Positions 18,207 through 25,452 of a DNA stretch of 64,000 bases are shown piece after piece (within the stretch, counting starts at the first letter, position 1; the number at the start of each line of letters is the position of its first letter). The notes under the pieces were generated by a model. It did not search any database and was not told the DNA's origin. It saw only the letters and a program-made list of their open reading frames with translations. This stretch comes from Nocardioides terrae. Lineage in GTDB: Bacteria; Actinomycetota; Actinomycetes; Propionibacteriales; Nocardioidaceae. The DNA is taken from NCBI RefSeq assembly GCF_900112345.1, contig NZ_FOLB01000005.1, positions 229,241 to 293,240 of the forward strand, given 5' to 3'. Made by a program: the position numbers and the translations under genes.

Positions 18207-18251
18207 TCCCGTACAGGGTTCCGTACATTCCGTAGAGGGTTCCGTAGAGGG
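18207..18251. repeat. 12-bp tandem repeats upstream of tRNA-Lys
   Basis: Four imperfect units of consensus TTCCGTAGAGGG: TCCCGTACAGGG, a 9-base partial TTCCGTACA, then two identical TTCCGTAGAGGG copies (18228-18239, 18240-18251). They end 26 bases before the tRNA and may be part of its promoter region. Confidence 0.65.
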
Positions 18252-18277
18252 CCCGTCGATCGAAGAGTGGAACCCGC

Positions 18278-18350
18278 GGGCCCTTAGCTCAATTGGCAGA
18301 GCAGCGGACTTTTAATCCGTTAGTTGTGGGTTCGAGTCCCACAGGGCCTA
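18278..18350 (+). tRNA. tRNA-Lys (anticodon TTT)
   Basis: 73 nt cloverleaf: acceptor GGGCCCT pairs with AGGGCCT, D stem GCTC/GAGC, anticodon loop CTTTTAA with anticodon TTT, T arm GTGGG-TTCGAGT-CCCAC. CCA is not encoded. Confidence 0.95.
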
Positions 18351-18485
18351 CTCCGTGAGACCGACCGCTGTCCGCACGCGCATGGCGGAGTTCCATCGTC
18401 GCCATCCGATCAGGACCTAGGTCCCGTCCGGACCAGACCCGTTCGGACGATTCCGTGAGGGACCGCGGGAACCTACCGTTTCACC

Positions 18486-19463
18486 ATGTCAGACGACTCG
18501 CCGGAGCCAGCGCGCGCCGAAGACCGTGTCTTCGACCTGTGGCTCGCCCACCGCGACGGCGAGCAGCCCACCGGTTCGGCGCGCGAACGCACCCGGGTCC
18601 CCAGCTGGGCACCACCCGTCGCCACGCCGCACGTCGACCCCGTGCCCGAGCCGGCTCCTGTCGAGACCGTCGCAGAGCCGGCCTTCGCTGACCCGCTCGG
18701 CGCGCCAGCTCCGGAGCCGATCCCGGTGCCGACGACGACGGTCGCCGAGACCCCAGTCGAGCCGGCGCCCGCCCACGCCATGCCGGTTGAGGACACGATC
18801 GATCCGACGCCCGCCGACGAGGCGATGCCCGTCGTCGACGTGGCAAGCGACGTCGCCGAGCCCGACATCGAGCCCGACATCGAGCCCGCCGTCGAGCCTG
18901 CGCCCACGCAGGACCTCCCTGCCGTCGAGCTGCCGATCCTGGCCGACGAGCCCGTCGCGGAGCCCGTCGCGGAGCCGGTCACGGAGCCGGCCGCAAAGCC
19001 CGCGACCGGGCCGACCGACGAGGCTCCCGTCCGGATGACCTTCGCCCCGCGCACCAAGGCCCGGACGGCCGTCGCCATCGGCACCCTGCTGGCGGCCGCG
19101 GCAGCGGTGATCGGCACCTTCGTCGCGAGCCGGGAGCAGGACACCCCGAGCATCGGCATCGCCGTGACGCTGTGGGTCCTCACCGGGATCATCTGGGCGG
19201 TCCACTCCGGCACCAGCGTCACCCGCATGTCCGTGCGCGGCGGTCAGCTGCAGGTGGTCCAGCACGGGGTACGCACGACCATCGACCTGACCAGCACCTA
19301 CACGCCCGTCGAGGTGCACGGCCGGCCCGGTCGGCACGGCTGGAAGGTCGTCTTCCGCCGGCGTGACATGAGCCAGTTCGTGATCGACCCGTCGATGGTC
19401 GACCCGAACGAGTTCATGCGCGTGCTGCGCTACTACCGCCCCGGGATCGACGAGCTGGCCTAG
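18486..19463 (+). CDS. Membrane protein with long Pro/Glu-rich N-terminal region
   Basis: 325 residues. Residues 1-180 are low-complexity and acidic, with repeated EP, EPV and EPDI units (for example EPDIEPDIEP and EPVAEPVAEP), and are probably disordered. Two membrane helices follow (TAVAIGTLLAAAAAVIGTF and IGIAVTLWVLTGIIWAV), then about 80 residues resembling a bacterial PH-like domain (TRMSVRGGQLQVVQHGVRTT, WKVVFRRRDMSQFVIDPSM). Disordered tail and PH-like domain probably both face the cytoplasm. No function is known; it stands alone downstream of tRNA-Lys and converges on ndh with a 3-bp gap. Confidence 0.75.
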   Translation: MSDDSPEPARAEDRVFDLWLAHRDGEQPTGSARERTRVPSWAPPVATPHVDPVPEPAPVETVAEPAFADPLGAPAPEPIPVPTTTVAETPVEPAPAHAMPVEDTIDPTPADEAMPVVDVASDVAEPDIEPDIEPAVEPAPTQDLPAVELPILADEPVAEPVAEPVTEPAAKPATGPTDEAPVRMTFAPRTKARTAVAIGTLLAAAAAVIGTFVASREQDTPSIGIAVTLWVLTGIIWAVHSGTSVTRMSVRGGQLQVVQHGVRTTIDLTSTYTPVEVHGRPGRHGWKVVFRRRDMSQFVIDPSMVDPNEFMRVLRYYRPGIDELA

Positions 19464-19466
19464 CGT

Positions 19467-20924
19467 TCAGGCCGGCTGGTGCACCCCGCGCTCGCCGGCG
19501 TCGGTCAGCCGGACCTCCTCGGCCGCCTGCTCCTCGAGCTCCTTGCGGCGCGTCTCGTCGGCCGCGGCCCGCTCGGCGTCGTACTGACCCGGAGGTGAGA
19601 CGAGCGAGGACGCGCCACCCTCGAGCCGTTCGAGCGCCGACCGGCCGAAGATCTGCTGCAGCGTCGTCGTGCGCTCGGCGCGGTCGCTGCCCAGGAACGA
19701 GACGAACCAGTGCATCACCGCGGTGACGCGGTTCTTGAAGCCGGTGATGTAGAAGAGGTGCACGACCAGCCACATCAGCCACGCGACGAAGCCGGTGAGC
19801 TTGAGGTTCCCGATCGACGCGACGGCGCGGAAGCGGCTGATGGTGGCCATCGAGCCCTTGTCGAAGTACTTGAACGGGCCCGCCGACGGCTTGCCCTCGA
19901 GCCGCCGCTCGATCTCCTTGGCGGCGTGCTTCGCGCCCTGGATCGCGACCTGTGCGACACCGGGCAGGTGGTCGAGGTTGATCATGTCGCCGACGACGAA
20001 GACCTCCGGGTGGCCGGGGAGCGTCAGGTCGGGGTTGACCGAGATCCGGCCGGCCCGGTCCAGTGGCGCTCCGGTCTGCTCCGAGAGGGTCTTGCCGAGC
20101 GGCGACGCGGAGACGCCGGCCGCCCAGATCTTGGTGACCGACTCGATGCGCTCGACGCGGCCGTCCTTGAACTTCCACTCCAGGCCGCGCTCGTCGACGT
20201 TGGTCACCATCGCGCCGAGGACGACGTCGATGCCGAGCTTCTCCAGCGCGACCTTGGTCTTCTCGCCGAGCTTGGCGCCGAAGGGCGGCAGCACCTGCGG
20301 CGCGGCGTCGACGAGGATCACGCGGGCGTGCTCGGTGCGGATGTGCTTGAAGTCCCGCTTGAGCGTACGCCGGGCGAGCTCGGCGATCTGTCCGGCCAGC
20401 TCGACACCCGTCGGACCGGCACCGACCACCACGAACGTGAGCAGGTGCTCGAACGACTCCCCGCGCTGGGCGGCGAGCTCGGCCAGCTCGAAGGAGCCGA
20501 AGATGCGGCCGCGCAGCTCCAGCGCGTCGTCGATGCTCTTCATGCCGGGGGCGAACTCGGCGAAGTGGTCGTTGCCGAAGTAGGACTGCCCCGCGCCGGC
20601 GGCGACGATCAGCGAGTCATAGCTCACCGTGGTCGGCCGGCCGAGCAGCTGGGACGTGACGGTGCGGGCCTCCAGGTCGATGTCGGTGACCTCGCCCAGT
20701 AGGACCGTCGCGTTCTTCTGCTTGTGCAGGACCTCGCGGGTGGGCGGCGCGATCTCGCCCTGGGAGAGGATGCCCGTCGCGACCTGGTAGAGCAGCGGCT
20801 GGAACAGGTGGTGCGTCGTCTTCGCGATCATCGTGACGTCGACGTCGGCCCGCTTGAGAGCCTTCGCGCCGAACAGGCCGCCGAATCCGGACCCGATCAC
20901 CACAACCTGGTGACGATCTGACAT
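19467..20924 (-). CDS. ndh: Type II NADH dehydrogenase (NDH-2)
   Basis: 485 residues from ATG with a GAGAGG site upstream. It transfers electrons from NADH to menaquinone without pumping protons. The FAD Rossmann motif VVVIGSGFGGLFGAK is at the N-terminus, and the NADH motif VVVGAGPTGVELAGQ near residue 165. VFVVGDMINLDHLPG is the FAD-ribityl contact, and KHAAKEI follows. Hydrophobic segments around residues 385-430 (AWLMWLVVHLFYITGF) serve as membrane anchor. The acidic, charged C-terminal tail (residues 450-485) is an actinobacterial extension. Its promoter lies in the 229-bp region shared with the divergent kinase gene. Confidence 0.93.
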   Translation of the reverse strand: MSDRHQVVVIGSGFGGLFGAKALKRADVDVTMIAKTTHHLFQPLLYQVATGILSQGEIAPPTREVLHKQKNATVLLGEVTDIDLEARTVTSQLLGRPTTVSYDSLIVAAGAGQSYFGNDHFAEFAPGMKSIDDALELRGRIFGSFELAELAAQRGESFEHLLTFVVVGAGPTGVELAGQIAELARRTLKRDFKHIRTEHARVILVDAAPQVLPPFGAKLGEKTKVALEKLGIDVVLGAMVTNVDERGLEWKFKDGRVERIESVTKIWAAGVSASPLGKTLSEQTGAPLDRAGRISVNPDLTLPGHPEVFVVGDMINLDHLPGVAQVAIQGAKHAAKEIERRLEGKPSAGPFKYFDKGSMATISRFRAVASIGNLKLTGFVAWLMWLVVHLFYITGFKNRVTAVMHWFVSFLGSDRAERTTTLQQIFGRSALERLEGGASSLVSPPGQYDAERAAADETRRKELEEQAAEEVRLTDAGERGVHQPA

Positions 20925-21082
20925 GTCCCTACCTCTCCGTTGCCGCACAGCCGTCCCATTGGAACGTTCAAGACCATTGTGTCGCGGGTTGTCCTCAGGC
21001 TCAAAGCGGTACCCCGTCTCCATCGTCACACTCGGGGGGGACGAGGTCACGAGCGCCGTCGGGCTCGAATTGCGCCGCAGTG

Positions 21083-21108
21083 GTTTGGGACCCCGGAGGC
21101 TCGGGTAT
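21083..21108 (+). promoter_or_regulatory. SigB/SigF-type promoter
   Basis: GTTT (21083-21086), a 16-base spacer, then GGGTAT (21103-21108) match exactly the actinobacterial general-stress sigma consensus (GTTT-N14-17-GGGTAT). It lies about 45 bases before the GTG of the RsbW-like gene. Confidence 0.75.
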
Positions 21109-21153
21109 ATCCCCCGAAGCTCTCGGACGTCTCAGCTCCACCGGAGGACCCTA

Positions 21154-22083
21154 GTGCCGCTCAGTAGACCGGCCCTCACCCTGGCGCCAGGGCCGAAGGG
21201 CGTTCAGGACGCGCGCCGCTGGATCGTCCGGGTCTTTCGTGACATCTCCCGCTACGAGCTCCTGGACTGCGCCGAGCTGGGGGTCTCCGAGCTGGTCTCC
21301 AATGCGATCCTGCACGGCGCCGACCCGATCCAGGTGCGGGTGCGCGGGACGACCGACCACCCCCGCGTCGAGGTCCGCGACGCCTCCGTCGAGCAGCCTG
21401 TCCTGCCCGCCCCGCTCGCCCTCGACCGCGACGACGACCTGCTCCTCACCTTCGGCCGTGGCCTGTCGATCGTCGCGCGCAGCTCCTGCGCCTGGGGCGC
21501 CGAGATCGAGGCCGACGGCAAGGTCGTGTGGTTCGAGCCGGCGCCGGACTTCGCCACGGACGGCGTCGACGGCATGATCAGCGTGCTCGCGCCCGCCGCC
21601 CAGCCGCACACTGCCGAAGACCTCATCGACATCGTGATCCTGGGCGTGCCGCTCCAGCTCTATGTCGGCTTCCAGGCCCACTTCCGCGAGCTGCGACGCG
21701 AGGTCCGCCTCCTCGCCCTCGCCCACGCCGCCGACTATCCGCTCGCCGACGACCTCTCCGACCTGTTCAAGGCCCTCGAGACCGACCTGCACACGGGCAT
21801 CGGGCTCACCGAGTTCCTCGAGGCGCCGGCCGAGGGCTCACCGTCGGCCGACCTCACCGTGCGGATGCCGCGCTCGGCCGCGCCCACCTTGGAGCGGTTC
21901 CTCCACCTCCTCGACCTCGCCGACGAGTTCTGCCGCCAGAAGCGCCTGCTCTCCCTCGCCCGCACGGAGGAGCAGCGGATCTTCCAGACCTGGTTCCTGG
22001 GCGAGTACGTCCGACAGGCCTCCGGCCATCACCCCTTGCCGTGGCGCGGCGTCGCCGAGCCGCTCCACCAGCTCGCTCAGTAG
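21154..22083 (+). CDS. RsbW-like ATP-binding anti-sigma/regulatory protein
   Basis: 309 residues from a GTG with GGAGG seven bases upstream; longer frames lack such a site. Residues 1-130 are a GHKL ATPase of the anti-sigma serine kinase type: N-box ELGVSELVSNAILHGAD and G2 box FGRGLSIVARSS. Residues 150-309 form a helical region without a recognised domain, containing FQAHFRELRREVRLLALAH and ending near HHPLPWRGV. Expected role: bind or phosphorylate a sigma factor or anti-anti-sigma partner in stress signalling. A SigB-type promoter directly upstream fits a feedback loop. No sigma or STAS gene is adjacent. Confidence 0.8.
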   Translation: MPLSRPALTLAPGPKGVQDARRWIVRVFRDISRYELLDCAELGVSELVSNAILHGADPIQVRVRGTTDHPRVEVRDASVEQPVLPAPLALDRDDDLLLTFGRGLSIVARSSCAWGAEIEADGKVVWFEPAPDFATDGVDGMISVLAPAAQPHTAEDLIDIVILGVPLQLYVGFQAHFRELRREVRLLALAHAADYPLADDLSDLFKALETDLHTGIGLTEFLEAPAEGSPSADLTVRMPRSAAPTLERFLHLLDLADEFCRQKRLLSLARTEEQRIFQTWFLGEYVRQASGHHPLPWRGVAEPLHQLAQ

Positions 22084-22097
22084 ACTCGCGGACCGAT

Positions 22098-22169
22098 GGC
22101 GGTGGGGCTCGCCGACAACCGCGGCCGACGCCGCCGACAGTCCCTACCTGATGCAGAGGTAGGAGGAGT
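22098..22169 (+). ncRNA. Fluoride riboswitch (crcB motif) with expression platform
   Basis: The segment after the kinase stop matches the crcB RNA motif in order: GGCGGTGGGGCTCGCC (consensus GGCGATGGGGTTCGCC, one A-to-G change at a conserved base), ACAACC, a GC hairpin, then CAGTCCCTACC (consensus ATGACTCCTACC). The terminal CCTACC (22143-22148) can pair with GGTAGG (22158-22163), which abuts the AGGAGGAG ribosome site of crcB. Fluoride binding should free that site and allow translation. The family senses fluoride and switches on exporters. Confidence 0.82.
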
Positions 22170-22177
22170 CCGCACCG

Positions 22178-22717
22178 ATGAGCCCCGAGCGCGAAGACCG
22201 GGATCACCACCTGGAGCACTCCGTCGAGGCCGACCTGCACCGGCTGCCGGTCGACTCCGACGTGTCAGCCACGCCCTCGCCACTCCCGCTCCGCGAGCTG
22301 GTCGCTCAGCACGCCGACCTGGTGCCGGTCATCGCCGTCGGCGGCGCGCTCGGGTCGCTTGCCCGCTGGGGCCTCTCCGAGGCGCTCCCCCACGGGGCGT
22401 CCGAGGTGGCCTGGGGGACGGTGGTCGTCAACGTCGCAGGGTCGTTCCTGCTCGGCCTCCTGATGGCCTTCGTCCTCGACGTCTGGGCGCACCGGCGCTA
22501 TGTCCGGCCCTTCCTCGGCGTCGGGCTCCTCGGCGGGTTCACCACGTTCTCGACCTACGAGCTGGACGCGCGCGGGCTGGTCGCCAGCCACCATCCGGTG
22601 CTCGCGCTGGCCTATGTCGGTGGCTCGATCCTCGCCGGACTCGTCGCGGTCACGATCGGCGTGGTCGCCGGCCGCGTCTGGATCGACGTCCGTCGTACGC
22701 CGGAGGGCCGCTCGTGA
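22178..22717 (+). CDS. crcB: Fluoride channel subunit CrcB/Fluc (first of pair)
   Basis: 179 residues; about 45 residues form an unusual charged N-terminal extension (MSPEREDRDHHLEH) before the four-helix Fluc core. Core motifs are GGALGSLARWGLSE, WGTVVVNVAGSFLLGLL (pore Asn) and GLLGGFTTFSTYELDAR (Phe box and polar track). It forms a fluoride-selective channel in the inner membrane as an antiparallel dimer, here probably a heterodimer with the second copy. Ribosome site AGGAGGAG lies within the riboswitch platform. It overlaps the next crcB as GTGA. Confidence 0.93.
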   Translation: MSPEREDRDHHLEHSVEADLHRLPVDSDVSATPSPLPLRELVAQHADLVPVIAVGGALGSLARWGLSEALPHGASEVAWGTVVVNVAGSFLLGLLMAFVLDVWAHRRYVRPFLGVGLLGGFTTFSTYELDARGLVASHHPVLALAYVGGSILAGLVAVTIGVVAGRVWIDVRRTPEGRS

Positions 22718-23082
22718 CGGCGGTGCTGGTGGTCCTGGGCGGACTGGTCGGGGCCCCGGCCCGCTACCTGACCGACCTGCTCGTGCAGTCGCGGCACTCC
22801 TCGCGGCTGCCCTGGGGGACGCTGACCGTCAACGTGGCCGGCTCGCTCGTCCTCGGCGTGGTGGCCGGTCTGTCCGTCGCGGGCCACGTCTCCCCCTGGG
22901 TGTTCACGGTCGTGGGGGTCGGCTTCTGCGGGGCACTGACGACCTTCTCGACGTTCTCCTTCGAGACCTTCCGGCTGCTCGACGAGCGGCGCTGGGGCAC
23001 GGCGCTGGTCAACGTGGCCGGCTCGATCCTGCTCGGCCTCGCCGCGGTGTCGCTCGGGTTCTGGGTGGGCTCCCTCGGCTGA
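22714..23082 (+). CDS. crcB: Fluoride channel subunit CrcB/Fluc (second of pair)
   Basis: 122 residues from GTG overlapping the previous stop; normal Fluc length without extension. GGLVGAPARYLTDLL, WGTLTVNVAGSLVLGVV and GFCGALTTFSTFSFE are the helix-1, pore-Asn and Phe-box motifs. Tandem crcB genes in Gram-positive bacteria usually make obligate or mixed heterodimers, so both copies are probably needed. Controlled with its partner by the upstream fluoride riboswitch. Confidence 0.93.
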   Translation: MTAVLVVLGGLVGAPARYLTDLLVQSRHSSRLPWGTLTVNVAGSLVLGVVAGLSVAGHVSPWVFTVVGVGFCGALTTFSTFSFETFRLLDERRWGTALVNVAGSILLGLAAVSLGFWVGSLG

Positions 23083-23097
23083 TCGACCGGCTGGCTG

Positions 23098-23454
23098 TCA
23101 GGCCCAGCCCAGCTCGTGCAACCGCTCGTCCGAGATCCCGAAGTGGTGCGCCACCTCGTGCACGACGGTGACCCGGACCTCCTCGACGAGCTGCTGCTCG
23201 GAGTCGCAGTAGCGCTGCAGCGGACCGCGGAAGACCAGGATCCGGTCCGGGAGGTCGCCCGCGTAGCGCGAGTCACGCTCGGTCATCGCCACGCCGTCGT
23301 AGAGCCCGAGCAGGTCGCGCGGCTCGTCCTCGGGCGGCTCCTCCTCGACCAGGACGACGAGGTTCTCCACACGCGCGGCCAACGACGCCGGGATGAGGTC
23401 GAGCGCATCGTCGACGAGCTGGTCGAAACGCTCGGCGGACACGTTGATGGGCAC
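23098..23454 (-). CDS. Zincin-fold metallopeptidase family protein
   Basis: 118 residues from the GTG giving VPINVSAERFDQLV; spacing to the GGAGG ahead of it is short, so the true start could be the next in-frame GTG or lie upstream. The HEVAHHFGI motif (HExxH zinc site) is near the C-terminus, with a preceding RDLLGLYDGVAMTERD segment typical of this small actinobacterial zincin family (PF06262 type). Cytoplasmic, substrate unknown. It converges on the crcB pair with a 15-bp gap. Confidence 0.82.
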   Translation of the reverse strand: MPINVSAERFDQLVDDALDLIPASLAARVENLVVLVEEEPPEDEPRDLLGLYDGVAMTERDSRYAGDLPDRILVFRGPLQRYCDSEQQLVEEVRVTVVHEVAHHFGISDERLHELGWA

Positions 23455-23535
23455 GCCTCCCACTCTGGCAGGAGCCCCGAAATGCGAGAACGAGGTGGTG
23501 CCGGCTCGACCGGCACACACCTCGTTGTCGTGAAG

Positions 23536-23609
23536 CGACCCCGACGGGACTCGAACCCGCGGCCTCCGCCGTGACAGGGCGGCGCGCTAACCAACTGCGC
23601 TACGGGGCC
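23536..23609 (-). tRNA. tRNA-Asp (anticodon GTC)
   Basis: 74 nt on the minus strand: acceptor GGCCCCG with CGGGGTC, D stem GCGC/GCGC, anticodon stem CCGCC/GGCGG with loop CTGTCAC (GTC), T arm GCGGG-TTCGAGT-CCCGT with a G-U pair. No encoded CCA. Confidence 0.95.
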
Positions 23610-23734
23610 TTGCTCTCTGCTCCCTTGCGGGAACGAGGGAACTCTAGCCGATGGTGTCCGGCGCTTCCCAATCGGCGTAGGCACCCGCCGCCGGATCTGC
23701 GATCCTCGGGGGAGACACCGTCGAGGAGGTCGCG

Positions 23735-24400
23735 TTGTACTGGTTCCTGAAGTGGGTCCTGGTCGGCCCGTTCGTGCGCCTGCTCGCCCGTCCCACCGTC
23801 ACCGGGCACCTGCCGAAGCGCGGGCCGGTCGTCCTCGCCCCGAACCACCGCACCGAGATCGAGTCGGTCGTGCTCGGTGTCGCACTCCGCCGACGGATCA
23901 CGTATGTCGCGAAGAGCGACTACTTCGACCGAGGCGCACTCGGCGCGCGGCTCTATGGCCTGCTCTGCCGGGCGACCGGACAGATCCCCATCATCCGCTC
24001 CGGCAACGGCGTCGCCGATCCGGCCCTCGACGCGGCACGCGGCCTGCTCGACCGCGGTGGCGTGTGGGCGATCTACCCCGAGGGCACCCGCTCCCCCGAC
24101 GGACGGCTCTACCGCGGCCATACCGGCGTCATGCGGGTCGCGCTCAGCCGCCCGGACGCCACGGTGATCCCCGTCGGGATCCTCGGTGCCGAGACCGTAG
24201 GCCTCGGTCGGCCCGGCAGGGTGGAGATCCGCCTCGGCGCTCCCCTCGACCTCAGCCGCTGGCACGGACGCGCGGACGATCCGCAGGCCTGGCGGGAGGC
24301 GACCGACGCGCTCATGCGCGAGATCCGGGAGCTCACCCAGCAGGAGTACGTCGACCGCCATCCCACCGTCGACGAGGTCGCGCGGCGAAACGCCGCCTGA
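23735..24400 (+). CDS. 1-acyl-glycerol-3-phosphate acyltransferase (PlsC family)
   Basis: 221 residues from a TTG start with AGGAGG at good spacing. It acylates lysophosphatidate at the membrane in phospholipid synthesis. Motifs: NHRTEIES near residue 37 (H-x4-acid catalytic box, here Glu where Asp is normal), GQIPIIRSG, YPEGTRSPDG (substrate phosphate) and VIPVGILGAE. An N-terminal hydrophobic helix (YWFLKWVLVGPFVRLLA) anchors it. The Asp-to-Glu change is unusual and may alter rate or acceptor. Confidence 0.88.
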   Translation: MYWFLKWVLVGPFVRLLARPTVTGHLPKRGPVVLAPNHRTEIESVVLGVALRRRITYVAKSDYFDRGALGARLYGLLCRATGQIPIIRSGNGVADPALDAARGLLDRGGVWAIYPEGTRSPDGRLYRGHTGVMRVALSRPDATVIPVGILGAETVGLGRPGRVEIRLGAPLDLSRWHGRADDPQAWREATDALMREIRELTQQEYVDRHPTVDEVARRNAA

Positions 24401-24471
24401 ACCCGGAATAACCGGAGACTGCGTCCCCTTATGCTGGGGAGACGGCTTCGGTGACAGGCAGGTGATCTTCG

Positions 24472-25272
24472 ATGGCTCTGACGACCATGTGCGCGCGAGA
24501 CGTGGGCACGACGGCGGTGCTGCGCGCCCGCTCGGCGGTGCGCGAGATCGGGATCATCGCCCTGCTGTACGTCGGCTACTCGGCCGCTCGCACGCTGGCC
24601 GACGGCCGGCTCGGCCCGGCGCTGGTGCGCGCGGCCGACATCGCCCATCTCGAGCAGATGCTCCACGTGCCCGGCGAGCTGGAGCTGAACCGCTTCCTGA
24701 CGATGCACGGCTGGCTCGGGCTGGCCGCCGACTACTGGTACGCCAGCGCGCACTACGTCGTCACCGGCCTGGTCCTGATCTGGCTCTTCCGCCGCGGGCA
24801 GGACGTCTACGTGCCGGCTCGGCGCGCGCTCGCGGTGGCCACCATCGTCGCGCTCGGGTTCTACCTGACCATCCCCACCGCACCGCCCCGGATGCTGCCC
24901 GGCTTCACCGACGTGATGGCCCTCCACTCCGACATCGGCTGGTGGGGGTCGGACGCCTCCGCGCCGAAGGGTCTCGGCGGGATGACCAACGAGCTGGCGG
25001 CGTTCCCCTCGATGCACGCCGGCTGGGCGCTCTGGGTGGCGCTCGGGATCTGGAGTGCGACCCGCTCGAAGCTGCTCCGCGGCGCGGGCGTGGCCTACGC
25101 CCTGCTGACCGGCATCGTCGTCATCGCCACCGCCAACCACTGGATCGTCGACGTCGTCGTCGGCCAGCTCATCGTGCTGGCCGTCTGGTTCGGCGTGACC
25201 CACCACCGCCGGCGTACGACGACGGTGCCGGTCGCCTCCGAGGACCCGCTCCGCGAGACCCAGGCCGCGTAG
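24472..25272 (+). CDS. PAP2/AUR1-type membrane phosphotransferase
   Basis: 266 residues with about six membrane segments. Catalytic histidine motifs FPSMHAGWALW (near residue 183) and ATANHWIVDVVVG (near residue 223) match the PAP2/inositol-phosphorylceramide-synthase-like group; the TIPTAPPRML segment before them is also typical. Such actinobacterial proteins are thought to move phospho-head groups between lipids, but the reaction here is unknown. It is followed by a bidirectional terminator. Confidence 0.82.
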   Translation: MALTTMCARDVGTTAVLRARSAVREIGIIALLYVGYSAARTLADGRLGPALVRAADIAHLEQMLHVPGELELNRFLTMHGWLGLAADYWYASAHYVVTGLVLIWLFRRGQDVYVPARRALAVATIVALGFYLTIPTAPPRMLPGFTDVMALHSDIGWWGSDASAPKGLGGMTNELAAFPSMHAGWALWVALGIWSATRSKLLRGAGVAYALLTGIVVIATANHWIVDVVVGQLIVLAVWFGVTHHRRRTTTVPVASEDPLRETQAA

Positions 25273-25346
25273 GTCCCGTGCCGAGGAGCCGCTCCGGTGC
25301 TGGATGGGCGCCGGCCGTCCCGGTCGGTCGGCCCGGCCGTCTGTTG

Positions 25347-25405
25347 AAAACAGATGACTCGGGCAGCTTCGGGACCGGCTCCGGACCGCCCAAGTCATCT
25401 GTTTT
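25347..25405. terminator. Bidirectional terminator between convergent genes
   Basis: Arms AAAACAGATGACTCGGGC (25347-25364) and its complement (25388-25405, one mismatch) flank a GC-rich loop. Each strand ends in a T run after the stem, so it can stop both the rightward PAP2-type transcript and the leftward bkd transcript. Confidence 0.85.
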
Positions 25406-25452
25406 TCCAAGTCTCGACCCGGCCCCTACTTCCCGCAGGGCAGGTCCCGGCG

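Noticed and set aside
17963..18235. 90-codon plus-strand frame between chemoreceptor and tRNA-Lys
   Set aside because: No ribosome site, crosses both tandem repeats, and no recognisable protein; considered non-coding.
18207..18350. tRNA-Lys as integration site of a mobile island
   Set aside because: No integrase gene, no repeat of the tRNA 3' end and no change in gene style downstream.
18640..19010. Possible DNA repeat array
   Set aside because: The periodicity is explained by EP-rich codons in a coding region, not by an independent repeat or CRISPR; spacing is irregular.
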